From Denitromonas halophila (lineage in GTDB: Bacteria > Pseudomonadota > Gammaproteobacteria > Burkholderiales > Rhodocyclaceae): DNA of 64,000 nt. This document shows, in pieces, positions 1 through 8,350 of this stretch. How positions within the stretch are numbered: position 1 is the stretch's first letter; each line of letters starts with the position of its first letter. The notes under the pieces are model-generated. The model did not search any database. It was not told the DNA's origin and was given only the letters and a program-made list of their open reading frames with translations. The stretch is taken from positions 1-64,000 of the forward strand of contig NZ_VMNK01000002.1 in the NCBI RefSeq assembly GCF_007625155.1, given 5' to 3'. The translations under genes and the position numbers were made by a program.

Positions 1-42
1 TCAGGCGCGGCGAAGCCGTCGCGCTGCAATGTGGAGTTAGAA
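1..42. other. Partial attC-like integron recombination site
   Basis: A G+C-rich hairpin (arms GCGCGGC and GCC-gt-CGCGC around GAA, roughly 5-24) is followed by GTTAGAA at 36-42, close to the attC R' consensus GTTRRRY (the last base is A, not Y). The exact inverse, TTCTAAC, occurs at 240-246. A hairpin flanked by such a heptamer next to an integron integrase fits the inner part of an attC site cut by the window edge. Orientation is not certain from one half-site. Confidence 0.4.
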
Positions 43-255
43 GTGCACATCACTAAGAAACCAACGCGGCGCGATTTGCTGTGTGTAATAACGGAACTTC
101 AGGCGCTGATCGGAGAAGCTAGGGCGACGCACGGGAATGATCGAAACCCGCACGGATACGAGCAAGGACAACGCTTGTTGAAGCGAGCGGAGGATTTGTG
201 TATTCAGGCTAGGGGTTTCGATTCACCCACTGACATGCCTTCTAACTATAAGTAG
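31..255 (+). CDS. Hypothetical 74-aa protein in a probable integron cassette
   Basis: This is an unrecognised small protein, mostly helical and rich in charged residues (for example RRDLL and LLKRAEDL). The first possible start is GTG at 31; a second GTG at 43 lies just after the GTTAGAA heptamer and is perhaps more likely. The frame ends at 255, shortly after the inverse heptamer TTCTAAC (240-246). Cassette genes are usually held this tightly between recombination sites, with the stop in or next to the attC. It reads toward intI, which is opposite to the usual arrangement in which cassettes run away from the integrase; either the cassette is reversed or the integron is of the inverted type. 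The base composition is less G+C-rich than the neighbouring cbb genes, as is common for cassettes. No function can be assigned. Confidence 0.4.
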   Translation: MELEVHITKKPTRRDLLCVITELQALIGEARATHGNDRNPHGYEQGQRLLKRAEDLCIQARGFDSPTDMPSNYK

Positions 256-350
256 ACACCAAATGGTGTCGTAAACGTTTACACGACTGGTGCATATCAT
301 GACGTCGCTCTGGTAGGATGCCTTTGACATGTACAACTACGCTGTGTACA
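240..350. promoter_or_regulatory. attI-like and regulatory region upstream of intI
   Basis: Read on the minus strand, GTTAGAA (246-240) would be the core of an attI site lying just upstream of intI, as in standard integrons. The region also has GACACC-aaat-GGTGTC (255-270), the 12-bp palindrome GTAAACGTTTAC (271-282), and TGTACA repeated at 330-335 and 345-350 just before the intI start. A TTGACA at 324-329 could be a -35 element, but no convincing -10 lies at the right distance. I found no LexA-type CTGT-N8-ACAG box. Confidence 0.35.
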
Positions 351-357
351 CCACCAA

Positions 358-1356
358 ATGTCCAATAACATCCCGTCCTCTGCATCTGCCCCCCAGCCTG
401 GCCTGTTCTCCGTGACGCGCGAGCGTCTTCGCCTCAAGCACTACAGCATACGAACGGAGAGGTCATACCTCGCGTGGATAAGAAGATACATCCAGTTTCA
501 TGACAAGCGCCACCCCCGTGACATGGGTAAAGTCGAGATCGAAGCGTTCTTGACTTCGCTGGCGGTGGATCGGGATGTGGCGGCGGCGACTCAGAACCAG
601 GCGTTGTCGGCGCTGCTGTTTCTGTATCGCGAGGTGCTCGATCTTCCTCTGCCCTGGCTGGATGATGTGGTGCGGGCCAAACGCCCCGCGCGCTTGCCGG
701 TGGTGCTGACACGCCATGAGGTGGCGGCACTCAGGGCGCAGATCCGCGATCCGCAGTTGAGCTTGATTGTGGATCTGCTGTATGGGGCCGGGTTGAGGTT
801 GATGGAGGCGGTACGGTTGCGGGTCAAGGATGTCGAGTTGGAGCGCGGGGAACTGCTTGTTCGCGATGGCAAGGGCGGCAAGGACAGGATCACCATGCTG
901 CCCGAGCGCCTCAAGGACGCCGTGGTTGCGCAGATCGAGTTCGCCCGGTCGATGCACAATGCCGACCTGCAAGCCGGGCAGGGCCGGGTTTGGTTGCCTC
1001 ATGCCCTTGCGACAAAATATCCGGGCGCCGCCACGGCATTTGGCTGGCAATACGTGTTTCCCGCCGCGCGTCTGTCCATCGATCCGCGAAGCGGCACGGC
1101 GGGGCGACATCATCTCGACGAAAAGCAGGTGCAGCGTGCCGTCAAGCGGGCGTGTGCGGCGGCTGGCATCGACAAACCCGCCACACCGCACACGCTGCGC
1201 CACTCCTTCGCGACCCACCTGTTGGAGGCTGGTTACGATATTCGCACTGTCCAGGAGTTGTTGGGGCACTCGGATGTGAAGACGACGATGATCTACACCC
1301 ATGTGCTGAACCGGGGCGGACGCGGCGTTGTCAGCCCGCTCGATGGCTTGATTTAA
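358..1356 (+). CDS. intI: Integron integrase IntI (tyrosine recombinase)
   Basis: This tyrosine recombinase inserts and excises gene cassettes at attI and attC sites. The 332-aa protein aligns along its length with class 1 IntI as I recall it. It has an N-terminal SAM-like core-binding domain (about 20-105) with the [10 protein letters not shown] segment, and a catalytic domain with R147, K172/K175, H278, R281, H304 and nucleophile Y313. The stretch DPRSG-x4-RHHLDE (242-254) is the extra motif that separates IntI from XerC/D and binds extrahelical attC bases. [16 protein letters not shown] and [16 protein letters not shown] are near-identical to IntI1. ATG 358 gives the normal N-terminus although no clear ribosome site precedes it. 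All catalytic residues are present, so it is probably active. It is immediately followed by a GTAG-type palindrome and the convergent cbb operon. Confidence 0.93.
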   Translation: MSNNIPSSASAPQPGLFSVTRERLRLKHYSIRTERSYLAWIRRYIQFHDKRHPRDMGKVEIEAFLTSLAVDRDVAAATQNQALSALLFLYREVLDLPLPWLDDVVRAKRPARLPVVLTRHEVAALRAQIRDPQLSLIVDLLYGAGLRLMEAVRLRVKDVELERGELLVRDGKGGKDRITMLPERLKDAVVAQIEFARSMHNADLQAGQGRVWLPHALATKYPGAATAFGWQYVFPAARLSIDPRSGTAGRHHLDEKQVQRAVKRACAAAGIDKPATPHTLRHSFATHLLEAGYDIRTVQELLGHSDVKTTMIYTHVLNRGGRGVVSPLDGLI

Positions 1357-1367
1357 GCTCAGCACCC

Positions 1368-1439
1368 GTAGCCGGGATCCGCGTCGCCAGCCCAGCACGA
1401 TGTTCCCGGCGTCGGGCCGATGGCCCTCGGCCGGGCTAC
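1368..1439. repeat. GTAGCC/CCGGGCTAC palindromic element (family B)
   Basis: The element starts GTAGCCGGGATCC and ends CCTCGGCCGGGCTAC, an imperfect inverted repeat between intI and cbbA. It is related to the elements at 8231-8350 and 11038-11126. It may form a bidirectional hairpin between the two convergent genes. Confidence 0.6.
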
Positions 1440-1491
1440 GCTTGCTGTTGCCGAAGCAGGGGCAGCGGTTGGACGCAAAGCAACACCGGGC

Positions 1492-2535
1492 CTACCGCCT
1501 CGCATACCCCCTCGCCATCTCCTCCAACGGCACCACCCGAATCCGGCTCGCATGCCCCGCCGTGCCGAAGGCCTCAAAGCGGGACTCGCAGATCTGGCGG
1601 GCGGCGTCGCGGGCGGCTTTGAAGAATTTGCGGGGGTCGAACTCGCGCGTGTTTTCGACGGCGAGGCGGCGGATGGCGCTGCTCATGGCGAGGCGCAGAT
1701 CGGTGTCGATGTTGATCTTGCGCACGCCGCTCTTGATGCCTTCGACGATGGCTTCGACCGGTACGCCGTAGGTCTCGCCGATGTCGCCGCCGTATTCGCG
1801 GAAGATGGCGAGCCATTCCTGCGGGACGCTGGAGGCGCCGTGCATGACGAGGTGGGTGTCGGGGATGCGCTGGTGGATGGCGCGGATGCGGTCGATGGCG
1901 AGGATGTCGCCGGTGGGTGGGCGGGTGAATTTGTAGGCGCCGTGGCTGGTGCCGATGGCCACGGCCAGCGCGTCGACGCCGGTGGCGGCGACGAAATCAG
2001 CGGCTTCGGCGGGGTCGGTGAGGAGCTGGTCGTGGGCGAGCGTGCCTTCGGCGCCCACGCCGTCTTCCTCGCCGGCCTGGCCGGTTTCGAGCGAGCCGAG
2101 GCAGCCCAGCTCGCCTTCGACGCTGACGCCGACGGCGTGGGCCATTTCGACCACCTTTTGGGTGACTTCGACGTTGTAGGCGTAGCTGGCGGGGGTTTTC
2201 ATGTCGTCGCGCAGCGAGCCGTCCATCATCACGCTGGTGAAGCCGGAGCGGATGGATTGCTGGCACACGGCGGGGCTGGCGCCGTGGTCCTGGTGCAGGC
2301 AGATGGGGAGGTGGGGGTGCTGTTCGGCGGCGGCTTCGACCATCTTGCGCAGGTAGGCCTCGCCCGCGTAGCCGCGTGCGCCGGCACTGGCCTGGAGGAT
2401 GACGGGGCTGTCGGTGGCGTGGGCGGCGGCCATGATGGCCTGGATCTGTTCCATGTTGTTGATGTTGAAGGCGGGCACGCCGTAGCCGTGTTCGGCGGCG
2501 TGGTCGAGCAGTTGGCGCAGGGCGATCATGGGCAT
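1492..2535 (-). CDS. cbbA: Class II fructose-bisphosphate aldolase
   Basis: This enzyme condenses glyceraldehyde-3-phosphate and dihydroxyacetone phosphate to fructose-1,6-bisphosphate, and also forms sedoheptulose bisphosphate in the Calvin cycle. The 347-aa length is typical of the CbbA-type class II family. The signature HQDHG gives catalytic D83 and zinc ligand H84; EGELG (140-144), TSHGAY with H198, and MHGASS with H232 supply the remaining metal and phosphate contacts. ATG 2535 has GGAG about nine bases upstream; ATG 2529 is also possible. It is the last gene of the cbb operon, as in Cupriavidus necator. The TAG stop lies in a CCTACC that resembles the palindrome ends seen after other genes here, but is not part of a clear element. 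Confidence 0.95.
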   Translation of the reverse strand: MPMIALRQLLDHAAEHGYGVPAFNINNMEQIQAIMAAAHATDSPVILQASAGARGYAGEAYLRKMVEAAAEQHPHLPICLHQDHGASPAVCQQSIRSGFTSVMMDGSLRDDMKTPASYAYNVEVTQKVVEMAHAVGVSVEGELGCLGSLETGQAGEEDGVGAEGTLAHDQLLTDPAEAADFVAATGVDALAVAIGTSHGAYKFTRPPTGDILAIDRIRAIHQRIPDTHLVMHGASSVPQEWLAIFREYGGDIGETYGVPVEAIVEGIKSGVRKINIDTDLRLAMSSAIRRLAVENTREFDPRKFFKAARDAARQICESRFEAFGTAGHASRIRVVPLEEMARGYARR

Positions 2536-2596
2536 GGGAGGTCTCCGGAATTTCGATTTTTGGCAGGCTGGTGCCCGCCGGTTGGGGATGTGGGGT

Positions 2597-2614
2597 GGCG
2601 GGTTGAAACCCGCC
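2597..2614. repeat. Short palindrome GGCGGGTTGAAACCCGCC (family D)
   Basis: An 18-bp dyad in the pgk-fba junction. The same motif, sometimes as GGCGGGTTTCAACCCGCC, recurs at 7129-7146, 7169-7185, 9469-9486 (degenerate) and 23801-23818. Confidence 0.7.
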
Positions 2615-2623
2615 TTTGGGGGC

Positions 2624-2714
2624 GTAGGTTGGGTTGAGCGGAGCGAAGCCCAACGGGCGGTGTGCCCATCTCTGGCGTGGCTTGTTGGGCTTCGCTCCGC
2701 TCAACCCAACCTAC
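2624..2714. repeat. Perfect 31-bp inverted repeat (family A)
   Basis: The left arm (2624-2654) begins GTAGGTTGGGTTGAGCGGAG, and the right arm (2684-2714) is its exact reverse complement, separated by 29 bases. The arms share all 31 positions. In coding sense the right arm begins GTAG and supplies the TAG stop codon of pgk (2713-2711). Related copies are at 7204-7292 and 10494-10584. Confidence 0.9.
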
Positions 2715-3928
2715 GCCGTGGCCATCGTTGTCGGCTGGCGTTGCCGGCCGCCGGCGCGGGCCTTGAGGGCGGCGACGGCGGGCAGTTCGCGGCCTTCGAG
2801 AAACTCGAGGAAGGCGCCGCCGCCGGTGGAGATGGTGTCGATGGCGTCGGTAACGCCGAAGGCGGCGATGGCGGCCAGGGTGTCGCCGCCGCCGGCGATG
2901 CTGTGGCCGGGGCTGGCGGCGATGGCGCGGGCCAGGGCGCGGGTGCCGGCGGCGAAGGGCGCAAGCTCGAAGACGCCGAGCGGGCCGTTCCAGACGATGG
3001 TGCCGGCGCCGAGCATGATGGCTTCGATGGCCGCGTCGCTGGCGGGGCCGACGTCGAGGATCATCTCGCCGGGCGGCACGGCGTCGATGGCGCGGATGTG
3101 GGGCGTGGCGTTGGCGGCGCAGCGGGTGGCGGTGATGACATCTTCGGGCAGCCACAGGCGGCTGCCGCGCTCGGCCATGCGGGCGGCGATGCGGCGGGCG
3201 GCGTCGAGCAGGGCGGGTTCATACAGCGAGCTGCCCACGCCGTGGCCGCGCGCGGCGATGAAGGTGTTGGCGATGCCGCCGCCGACGATGAGGGTGTCGA
3301 CCCGGTCGGCGAGGCGTTCGAGCACGGTGAGCTTGGTGGACACCTTCGAGCCGCCGACCACCGCCACCAGCGGGCGGGCCGGCTGGGCCAGGGCGCGGCC
3401 GAGGGTGTCGAGCTCGGCGCACAGCAGCGGGCCGGCGCAGGCGACGGGCGCGGCCAGGGCGAGCGCGTGGGTGGTGCACTGGCTGCGGTGGGCGGCGGCG
3501 AAGGCGTCGTTCACATAGATGTCGATCCAGCGCGCGATGCGCCCGGCCAGCGCGGCGTCGTCGGCCATTTCGCCGACATTGCCGCGGCAGTTTTCGAGCA
3601 GCACGATCTCGCCGGGGTCGAGGCGGAACTTCCCGTGCGTCCAGTCGCCCAGCAGCGGCACGGGCTGGCCGAGCAGTTCGGAGAGGCGCACGGCGACCGG
3701 GGCGAGCGAGTCGGCATGGGTGAGCGCGCCTTCGACCGGGCGGCCCAGGTGCGAGGTGATCATCACCGCCGCGCCGGCGGCCAGGCAGTGGCGGATGCCG
3801 GGCAGCACGGCGCGCAGGCGGGTGTCGTCGGCCACTTCGCCGTGGGGCGTCATGGGCACGTTGAGGTCGGCGCGAATGAACACGCGCTGGCCGCGCAGGG
3901 CGAGGTCTTCGAGTCTGAGGATGTTCAT
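2711..3928 (-). CDS. cbbK: Phosphoglycerate kinase
   Basis: The kinase phosphorylates 3-phosphoglycerate with ATP, the first reductive step after RuBisCO. The 405-aa protein has RADLNVP (19-25) and SHLGRP (59-64) of the substrate-binding N-domain, GGSKVSTK in the hinge region, and GGGDT near the C-terminus for nucleotide binding. The start was set at ATG 3928, which overlaps the gap stop as ATGA (3928-3925); upstream codons in the frame add a non-conserved 19-residue leader. The last 15 or so residues (arginine- and glutamine-rich, ending MATA) extend past the usual family end. The TAG stop falls inside a perfect 31-bp inverted repeat, so the tail may have been changed when that element arrived. 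Confidence 0.96.
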   Translation of the reverse strand: MNILRLEDLALRGQRVFIRADLNVPMTPHGEVADDTRLRAVLPGIRHCLAAGAAVMITSHLGRPVEGALTHADSLAPVAVRLSELLGQPVPLLGDWTHGKFRLDPGEIVLLENCRGNVGEMADDAALAGRIARWIDIYVNDAFAAAHRSQCTTHALALAAPVACAGPLLCAELDTLGRALAQPARPLVAVVGGSKVSTKLTVLERLADRVDTLIVGGGIANTFIAARGHGVGSSLYEPALLDAARRIAARMAERGSRLWLPEDVITATRCAANATPHIRAIDAVPPGEMILDVGPASDAAIEAIMLGAGTIVWNGPLGVFELAPFAAGTRALARAIAASPGHSIAGGGDTLAAIAAFGVTDAIDTISTGGGAFLEFLEGRELPAVAALKARAGGRQRQPTTMATA

Positions 3929-4938
3929 TGCGCTGCCTCCATCATGGCCACGGTGGTGTCGAGCATGCGGTTGGAAAAGCCCCATTCGTTGTCGTACCAG
4001 GCGGTGACTTTCACCAGGTTTTCATCCACGCGTGTCAGCGTGGTGTCGAAGATCGCGGAGTGGGCGTCGTGGTTGAAGTCGCAGCTCACCAGCGGCGCAT
4101 CGTTGATGGCGAGGATGCGGGCCAGCCGGCCGTGCGCCGCTTCGCGCACCAGGTCGTTCACCTCGGTGACGCTGGTGGGGCGGCGGGCGATGAAGGTGAA
4201 GTCGGTAAAGGACACATTGGGCGTGGGCACGCGGATGGCGAAGCCGTCGAGCCGGCCGGCCAGCTCGGGTATCACCAGCCCCACGGCCGCGGCGGCGCCG
4301 GTCTTGGTGGGAATCAGCGACTGGGTGGCGCTGCGGGCGCGGCGCAGGTCGGTGTGATAGACATCGGTGAGCACCTGGTCGTTGGTGTAGGAGTGCACCG
4401 TGGTCATCAGCCCGCGCTCGATGCCGAGCGGGCCGTGCAGCGCCCAGGCCAGTGGCGCCAGGCAGTTGGTGGTGCAGCTGGCGTTGGACACCACCTGGTG
4501 GTCGGCGCGCAGAGTGTGGTGATTGACGCCATAGACGATGGTGGCGTCCACATCCGCCGCGCCAGGGGCGGAGATCAGCACCTTGCCGGCGCCGGCGGCC
4601 AGGTGCGCGCCGGCGCTGGCCTTGCTGGTGAACAGGCCGGTGCATTCGAGCACCACGTCCACGCCCAACTCGCGCCAGGGCAGTTTGGCCGGGTCGCGCT
4701 CGGCGCTGACATGGATCATGTCGTCGTCGACCAGCAGATGCCCGTCGGCCACTGCCACCGCATGGCCGAAGCGGCCGTGCACGCTGTCGTGGCGGGTGAG
4801 GTGGGCGTTGGTCTCGGCGTTGCCCAGGTCGTTGATGGCGACGATCTCGACCGGGTGGCGCTTGCCGCCCTCGTAGAAAGCGCGCAGCACGTTGCGGCCG
4901 ATGCGACCGTAACCGTTGATGGCGATGCGGATGCTCAT
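3925..4938 (-). CDS. cbbG: Glyceraldehyde-3-phosphate dehydrogenase
   Basis: This enzyme reduces 1,3-bisphosphoglycerate to glyceraldehyde-3-phosphate in the Calvin cycle, and runs the reverse reaction in glycolysis. The 337-aa protein opens with the Rossmann motif INGYGRIGR (7-15). D37 in AINDLG is typical of NAD-preferring enzymes. Catalytic C155 sits in SNASCTTNC and H182 in [10 protein letters not shown], and the C-terminus carries [12 protein letters not shown] 4938 is preceded by GGAGACACCC. Its stop overlaps the pgk start by four bases, so translation is probably coupled. This is the only junction in the operon without room for a palindromic element. Confidence 0.97.
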   Translation of the reverse strand: MSIRIAINGYGRIGRNVLRAFYEGGKRHPVEIVAINDLGNAETNAHLTRHDSVHGRFGHAVAVADGHLLVDDDMIHVSAERDPAKLPWRELGVDVVLECTGLFTSKASAGAHLAAGAGKVLISAPGAADVDATIVYGVNHHTLRADHQVVSNASCTTNCLAPLAWALHGPLGIERGLMTTVHSYTNDQVLTDVYHTDLRRARSATQSLIPTKTGAAAAVGLVIPELAGRLDGFAIRVPTPNVSFTDFTFIARRPTSVTEVNDLVREAAHGRLARILAINDAPLVSCDFNHDAHSAIFDTTLTRVDENLVKVTAWYDNEWGFSNRMLDTTVAMMEAAQ

Positions 4939-4971
4939 GGGTGTCTCCGGTGGTTTTGAATTCGGGAGGGC

Positions 4972-5079
4972 GTAGGGCGGAAGAGCGCCGCAGGCGCGTC
5001 ATCCGCCATGCCTCGCGTGAGCTGCGATGGCGAAAGACGCTGCCGCGATGGCGGAAGGCGCTGCGCTTTTCCGCCCTAC
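4972..5079. repeat. GTAGGGCGGAA / TTCCGCCCTAC element (family C)
   Basis: The element begins GTAGGGCGGAAGAGCGCCGC and ends GCGCTTTTCCGCCCTAC, an imperfect inverted pair enclosing a middle section with further GATGGCGAA/GATGGCGGAA repeats. In coding sense it begins at the tkt stop: the terminal CCCTAC supplies the TAG (5078-5076). Confidence 0.75.
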
Positions 5080-7112
5080 GTGACGAGATCTGTTGCCGCG
5101 GCCACGACTGCCTCGACGGTGACGCCGAAGCGTTCGGCCAGGGCCTCGGCGGGGGCCGATTCGCCGAAGCGGTCGATGCCGAGCACGGCGCTGCGCGGCG
5201 CGCCGGCGAGAGTTTTCCACCACAGGTCGGGCTGGGCGGCTTCGACGGCGAGGCGGGGGAGCTCGGGCGGTAGCACGGCGTTGCGCCAGGCGGTGTCCTG
5301 CCGATCGAACACGCTGGTGCTGGGCATCGACACCACGCGCGCGGCAATGCCGGTGGCGGCCAGGCGCTCGCGCGCGGCCATGGCCAGTGCGACCTCGGCG
5401 CCGGTGGCGAGGATGGCCAGCTGCGGCGCGTCGGCGTCGGCCAGCACATAGCCGCCGCGGGCGATGGCGTCGAGCTGGGCGTCGCTGCGGTTTTGATGGG
5501 GCAGGGCCTGGCGCGACAGGGCGAGCAGGCTGGGGCCGTCGGCGCGGGCGACGGCGGCGTTCCACGCGGCCTGGGTTTCGACCGCGTCGCAGGGGCGCCA
5601 CACGTCGAGGCCGGGGATCAGGCGCAGGCTGGGCAGGTGCTCGACCGGCTGGTGAGTGGGGCCGTCTTCGCCGAGGTGGATGGCGTCGTGCGTCATCACA
5701 TACACCACGCGCAGGCGCATCAGCGCGCTCATGCGGATGGCGTTGCGGGCGTAGTCGGAGAACACCAGAAAGGTGGCGCCGAAGGGCAGGTGGCCGCCGT
5801 GCAGGGCAATGCCGTTGAGCGCAGCGGCCATGCCGAATTCGCGCACGCCCCAGTGGATGTGGCGGCCGGGGCGGGTGGCTTCGGGGTTGGCATGTAGGGC
5901 GCCACAGCCGGGCCAGTCGGTGAGGTTGGAGTGGGTCAGGTCGGCCGAGCCGCCGAGCAGTTCGGGCAAGGCGCGGGCGATGCGTTCGATGGCGTTCTGG
6001 CTGGCCTTGCGGCTGGCGATGGCGGCCGCGTCGTTGTGCGCACGGCGTAGCAGCGCGGTGCTGAGCACCCGCCAGCTCACCGGCAGCTCGCCGCGCTGGC
6101 GGCGCTGGAACTCGGCGGCCAGCGCGGGGTGGGCCGTGCGGTAGGCATCGAAGCCCGTCTGCCACTCGGCCTGGCGGCGGGCGCCGTGGGCGCGGGCGTC
6201 GAAGCTCTCGCGGATCTCGTCGGGTATCACGAAGGGGGCGTGCGGCCAGCCGAGCGCGGCGCGGGTGGCGGCGATTTCGTCGGCCCCGAGCGGCGCGCCA
6301 TGCACGCCCGCCGTGCCGGCGCGCGCCGGGCTGCCGTGGCCGATGGTGGTGCGGCAGCAGATGAGGGTGGGGCCGATGTCGTTGTCGGCATTGGCCAGCG
6401 CCTCGCGGATGGCGCGGTCCACCGCCTCGACATCATGGCCGTCGATACGCTCGACCACGTTCCAGCCATAGGCGCGGAAGCGCGCCGGGGTGTCGTCGGC
6501 AAACCAGCCGGTCACGTCGCCGTCGATGGAGATGTGGTTGTCATCCCACAGGCAGATGAGTTTGGACAGGCGCTGCACGCCGGCAAAGCTGGCGGCCTCG
6601 TGGCTGATGCCTTCCATCAGGCAGCCGTCGCCGAGGAAGACCCAGGTGCGGTGGTCGACGATGGCGTGGCCGGGCCGGTTGAATTCGGCCGCCAGCCGCT
6701 TCTCGGCCAGCGCCATGCCCACCGCGTTGGCCAGGCCCTGGCCGAGCGGCCCGGTGGTGGTCTCGACACCGGGCGTGTGGCCGACCTCGGGGTGGCCGGG
6801 GCAGCGGCTGTCGAGTTGGCGGAAACGCTTGAGTTCGTCGAGCGGCAGGTCGTAGCCGGTGAGGTGGAGCAGGGCGTAGAGCAGCATCGAGCCATGGCCG
6901 TTGGAGAGCACGAAGCGGTCGCGGTCGGCCCAGGCGGGGTCGGCCGGGTCGTGCTTAAGATGGCGCGTCCACAGCGCAACGGCGATCTCGGCCATGCCCA
7001 TCGGCATGCCGGGGTGGCCGGAGCGGGCGGCCTCGACGGCGTCGATGGCCAGAAAGCGCAGCGCGTTGGCGCGCAGGGTGTCGAGGGCGGCGGTGGCGAG
7101 GCGGGCGGTCAT
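5076..7112 (-). CDS. cbbT: Transketolase
   Basis: A thiamine-diphosphate enzyme that moves two-carbon units between sugar phosphates during regeneration of ribulose-5-phosphate. The 678-aa size fits the family. SGHPGMPMG near residue 31 and the TPP/Mg motif beginning GDGCLMEGISHEA lie in the N-terminal domain. GVREFGM and the Pyr-domain stretch MTHDAIHLGEDGPTHQP follow in the middle. ATG 7112 is preceded by GGAGACCGCTC. The gene sits between cbbP and cbbG as in C. necator, but cbbZ (phosphoglycolate phosphatase), found between them there, is absent. The stop codon lies in the end of a GTAGGGCGG palindromic element. Confidence 0.96.
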   Translation of the reverse strand: MTARLATAALDTLRANALRFLAIDAVEAARSGHPGMPMGMAEIAVALWTRHLKHDPADPAWADRDRFVLSNGHGSMLLYALLHLTGYDLPLDELKRFRQLDSRCPGHPEVGHTPGVETTTGPLGQGLANAVGMALAEKRLAAEFNRPGHAIVDHRTWVFLGDGCLMEGISHEAASFAGVQRLSKLICLWDDNHISIDGDVTGWFADDTPARFRAYGWNVVERIDGHDVEAVDRAIREALANADNDIGPTLICCRTTIGHGSPARAGTAGVHGAPLGADEIAATRAALGWPHAPFVIPDEIRESFDARAHGARRQAEWQTGFDAYRTAHPALAAEFQRRQRGELPVSWRVLSTALLRRAHNDAAAIASRKASQNAIERIARALPELLGGSADLTHSNLTDWPGCGALHANPEATRPGRHIHWGVREFGMAAALNGIALHGGHLPFGATFLVFSDYARNAIRMSALMRLRVVYVMTHDAIHLGEDGPTHQPVEHLPSLRLIPGLDVWRPCDAVETQAAWNAAVARADGPSLLALSRQALPHQNRSDAQLDAIARGGYVLADADAPQLAILATGAEVALAMAARERLAATGIAARVVSMPSTSVFDRQDTAWRNAVLPPELPRLAVEAAQPDLWWKTLAGAPRSAVLGIDRFGESAPAEALAERFGVTVEAVVAAATDLVT

Positions 7113-7128
7113 GAGCGGTCTCCGAAGT

Positions 7129-7185
7129 GGCGGGTTTCAACCCGCCGTTGGCATGACGATGCGGTGTTGGCGGGTTGAAACCCGC
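7129..7185. repeat. Paired GGCGGGTTTCAACCCGCC palindromes (family D)
   Basis: Two copies (7129-7146 and 7169-7185, the second reading GGCGGGTTGAAACCCGC) form a larger inverted arrangement upstream of cbbT. Confidence 0.7.
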
Positions 7186-7203
7186 GCTGCGAAGGGGGAC
7201 GGC

Positions 7204-7292
7204 GTAGCTTGGGTTGAGCGCAGCGAAGCCCAACAAACGGCGTTGCGAATCGGCACGCTCCACCTTGGGCTTCCTTCGTCAGCCCAAGCTAC
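7204..7292. repeat. GTAGCTTGGGTTGAGC element (family A)
   Basis: The left arm (7204-7234) matches the 2624-2654 arm except for a few bases; the right arm (7264-7292, CTTGGGCTTCC...AGCCCAAGCTAC) is more diverged. It lies between cbbP and cbbT, 23 bases beyond the cbbP stop. Confidence 0.75.
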
Positions 7293-7315
7293 GGGCGATG
7301 CGATGCCATGCGCGG

Positions 7316-8191
7316 TCACAGCAACTGCCTCCGCCGCTCCATCAGCCGCCACACGAAGGGGGTGAAGATCAGCTGCATGGCCAGCTCCATCTTTCCGCCC
7401 GGCACGACGATGGTGTTGGCGCGGCTCATGAAGCTGTCGTGCACCATGTTCAGCAGGTAGGGGAAGTCGATGCCCTTGGGGTTGGCGAAGCGGATCACCA
7501 CCATCGATTCGTCGGCGGTGGGGATGGCGCGGGCGATGAAGGGGTTGGAGGTGTCCACCATCGGCACGCGCTGGAAGTTCACATGGGTGCGGGCGAACTG
7601 CGGGACGATGTAGTGCACATAGTCGTGCATGCGCCGCAGGATGGTGTCGGTGACCGCCTCGGTGCTGTAGCCGCGCATGGACTTGTCGCGATGCAGCTTC
7701 TGGATCCACTCCAGGTTCACCACCGGCACCACGCCGATGAGCAGGTCGACGAAGCGCGCCACGTCGATCTCGCCGTCGGCCACCGCGCCGTGCAGCCCTT
7801 CGTAGAACAGCAGGTCGGTGCCGGTGGGCAGGTCTTCCCACGGGGTGAAGCTGCCCGGCTCCTGTTTGTAGGGGGCGGCCTCTTCGGCGTTGTGCAGGTA
7901 TTTGCGCCGCTGGCCGCGGCCGCATTCGCTGTAGTGACGGAAGAGGTTTTCCAGCTCGCCGAAGAGGTTGGCCTCGGGGCCGAAGTGCGACAAGCGGTTC
8001 TCGCCGCCGGCTTCGTGCTCGGCCATCTTTTCGCGCATCTGCAGGCGGTCGAAGGCGTGGAAGCTGTCGCCCTCGATGGTGGCGGCGGTGACGCCCTCGC
8101 GGCGGAAGATCTCCTCGAAGGTGCGCTGCACGGTGCTGGTGCCGGCGCCGGAGGAGCCGGTGATGGCAATGATGGGATGACGGTCGGACAT
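7316..8191 (-). CDS. cbbP: Phosphoribulokinase
   Basis: It phosphorylates ribulose-5-phosphate to ribulose-1,5-bisphosphate, the RuBisCO substrate, and is diagnostic for a working Calvin cycle. The 291-aa size matches the bacterial class I enzymes. The P-loop is GSSGAGTST (12-20), the catalytic base is probably D42 in EGDSFHAFDR, and FYEGLHG and LHRDKSMRGYS are family signatures. ATG 8191 is preceded by an A/G-poor leader with only a weak ribosome site (GAGGGCAACACC). It lies between cbbF and cbbT. No regulatory cysteine pair of the plant type is seen. Confidence 0.97.
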   Translation of the reverse strand: MSDRHPIIAITGSSGAGTSTVQRTFEEIFRREGVTAATIEGDSFHAFDRLQMREKMAEHEAGGENRLSHFGPEANLFGELENLFRHYSECGRGQRRKYLHNAEEAAPYKQEPGSFTPWEDLPTGTDLLFYEGLHGAVADGEIDVARFVDLLIGVVPVVNLEWIQKLHRDKSMRGYSTEAVTDTILRRMHDYVHYIVPQFARTHVNFQRVPMVDTSNPFIARAIPTADESMVVIRFANPKGIDFPYLLNMVHDSFMSRANTIVVPGGKMELAMQLIFTPFVWRLMERRRQLL

Positions 8192-8230
8192 GGTGTTGCC
8201 CTCGTGCGGATGGGAAATCGGGGGTGGGGC

Positions 8231-8350
8231 GTAGCCCGGATGCAGCGCAGCGGAATCCGGGGCATCGGTGGTAGAACCGCCACCGGTCCCGGAGTCGGGC
8301 CTGCGGCCCTCGTCCGGGCTACGCCGCTTGTCCGGCTACGCAGCCGCCTA
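8231..8350. repeat. GTAGCCCGGATG element with extra CTACG copies (family B)
   Basis: The left arm GTAGCCCGGATGCAGCGCAG starts at 8231; the right arm ends CGTCCGGGCTAC at 8322. Two further ends, GGCTACG (about 8334-8340) and CCTACG (8347-8352), follow. The last supplies the TAG stop of cbbF (8350-8348). Confidence 0.65.

Noticed and set aside
324-360. A LexA box or canonical -35/-10 promoter for intI
   Set aside because: TTGACA is present but the only -10-like sequence is 15 bases away and would place the transcript start past the ATG. No CTGT-N8-ACAG is found.
1420-4357. Long plus-strand frames opposite fba, pgk and gap (405 and 609 codons)
   Set aside because: They are mirror frames of well-identified genes, with no ribosome sites or motifs.
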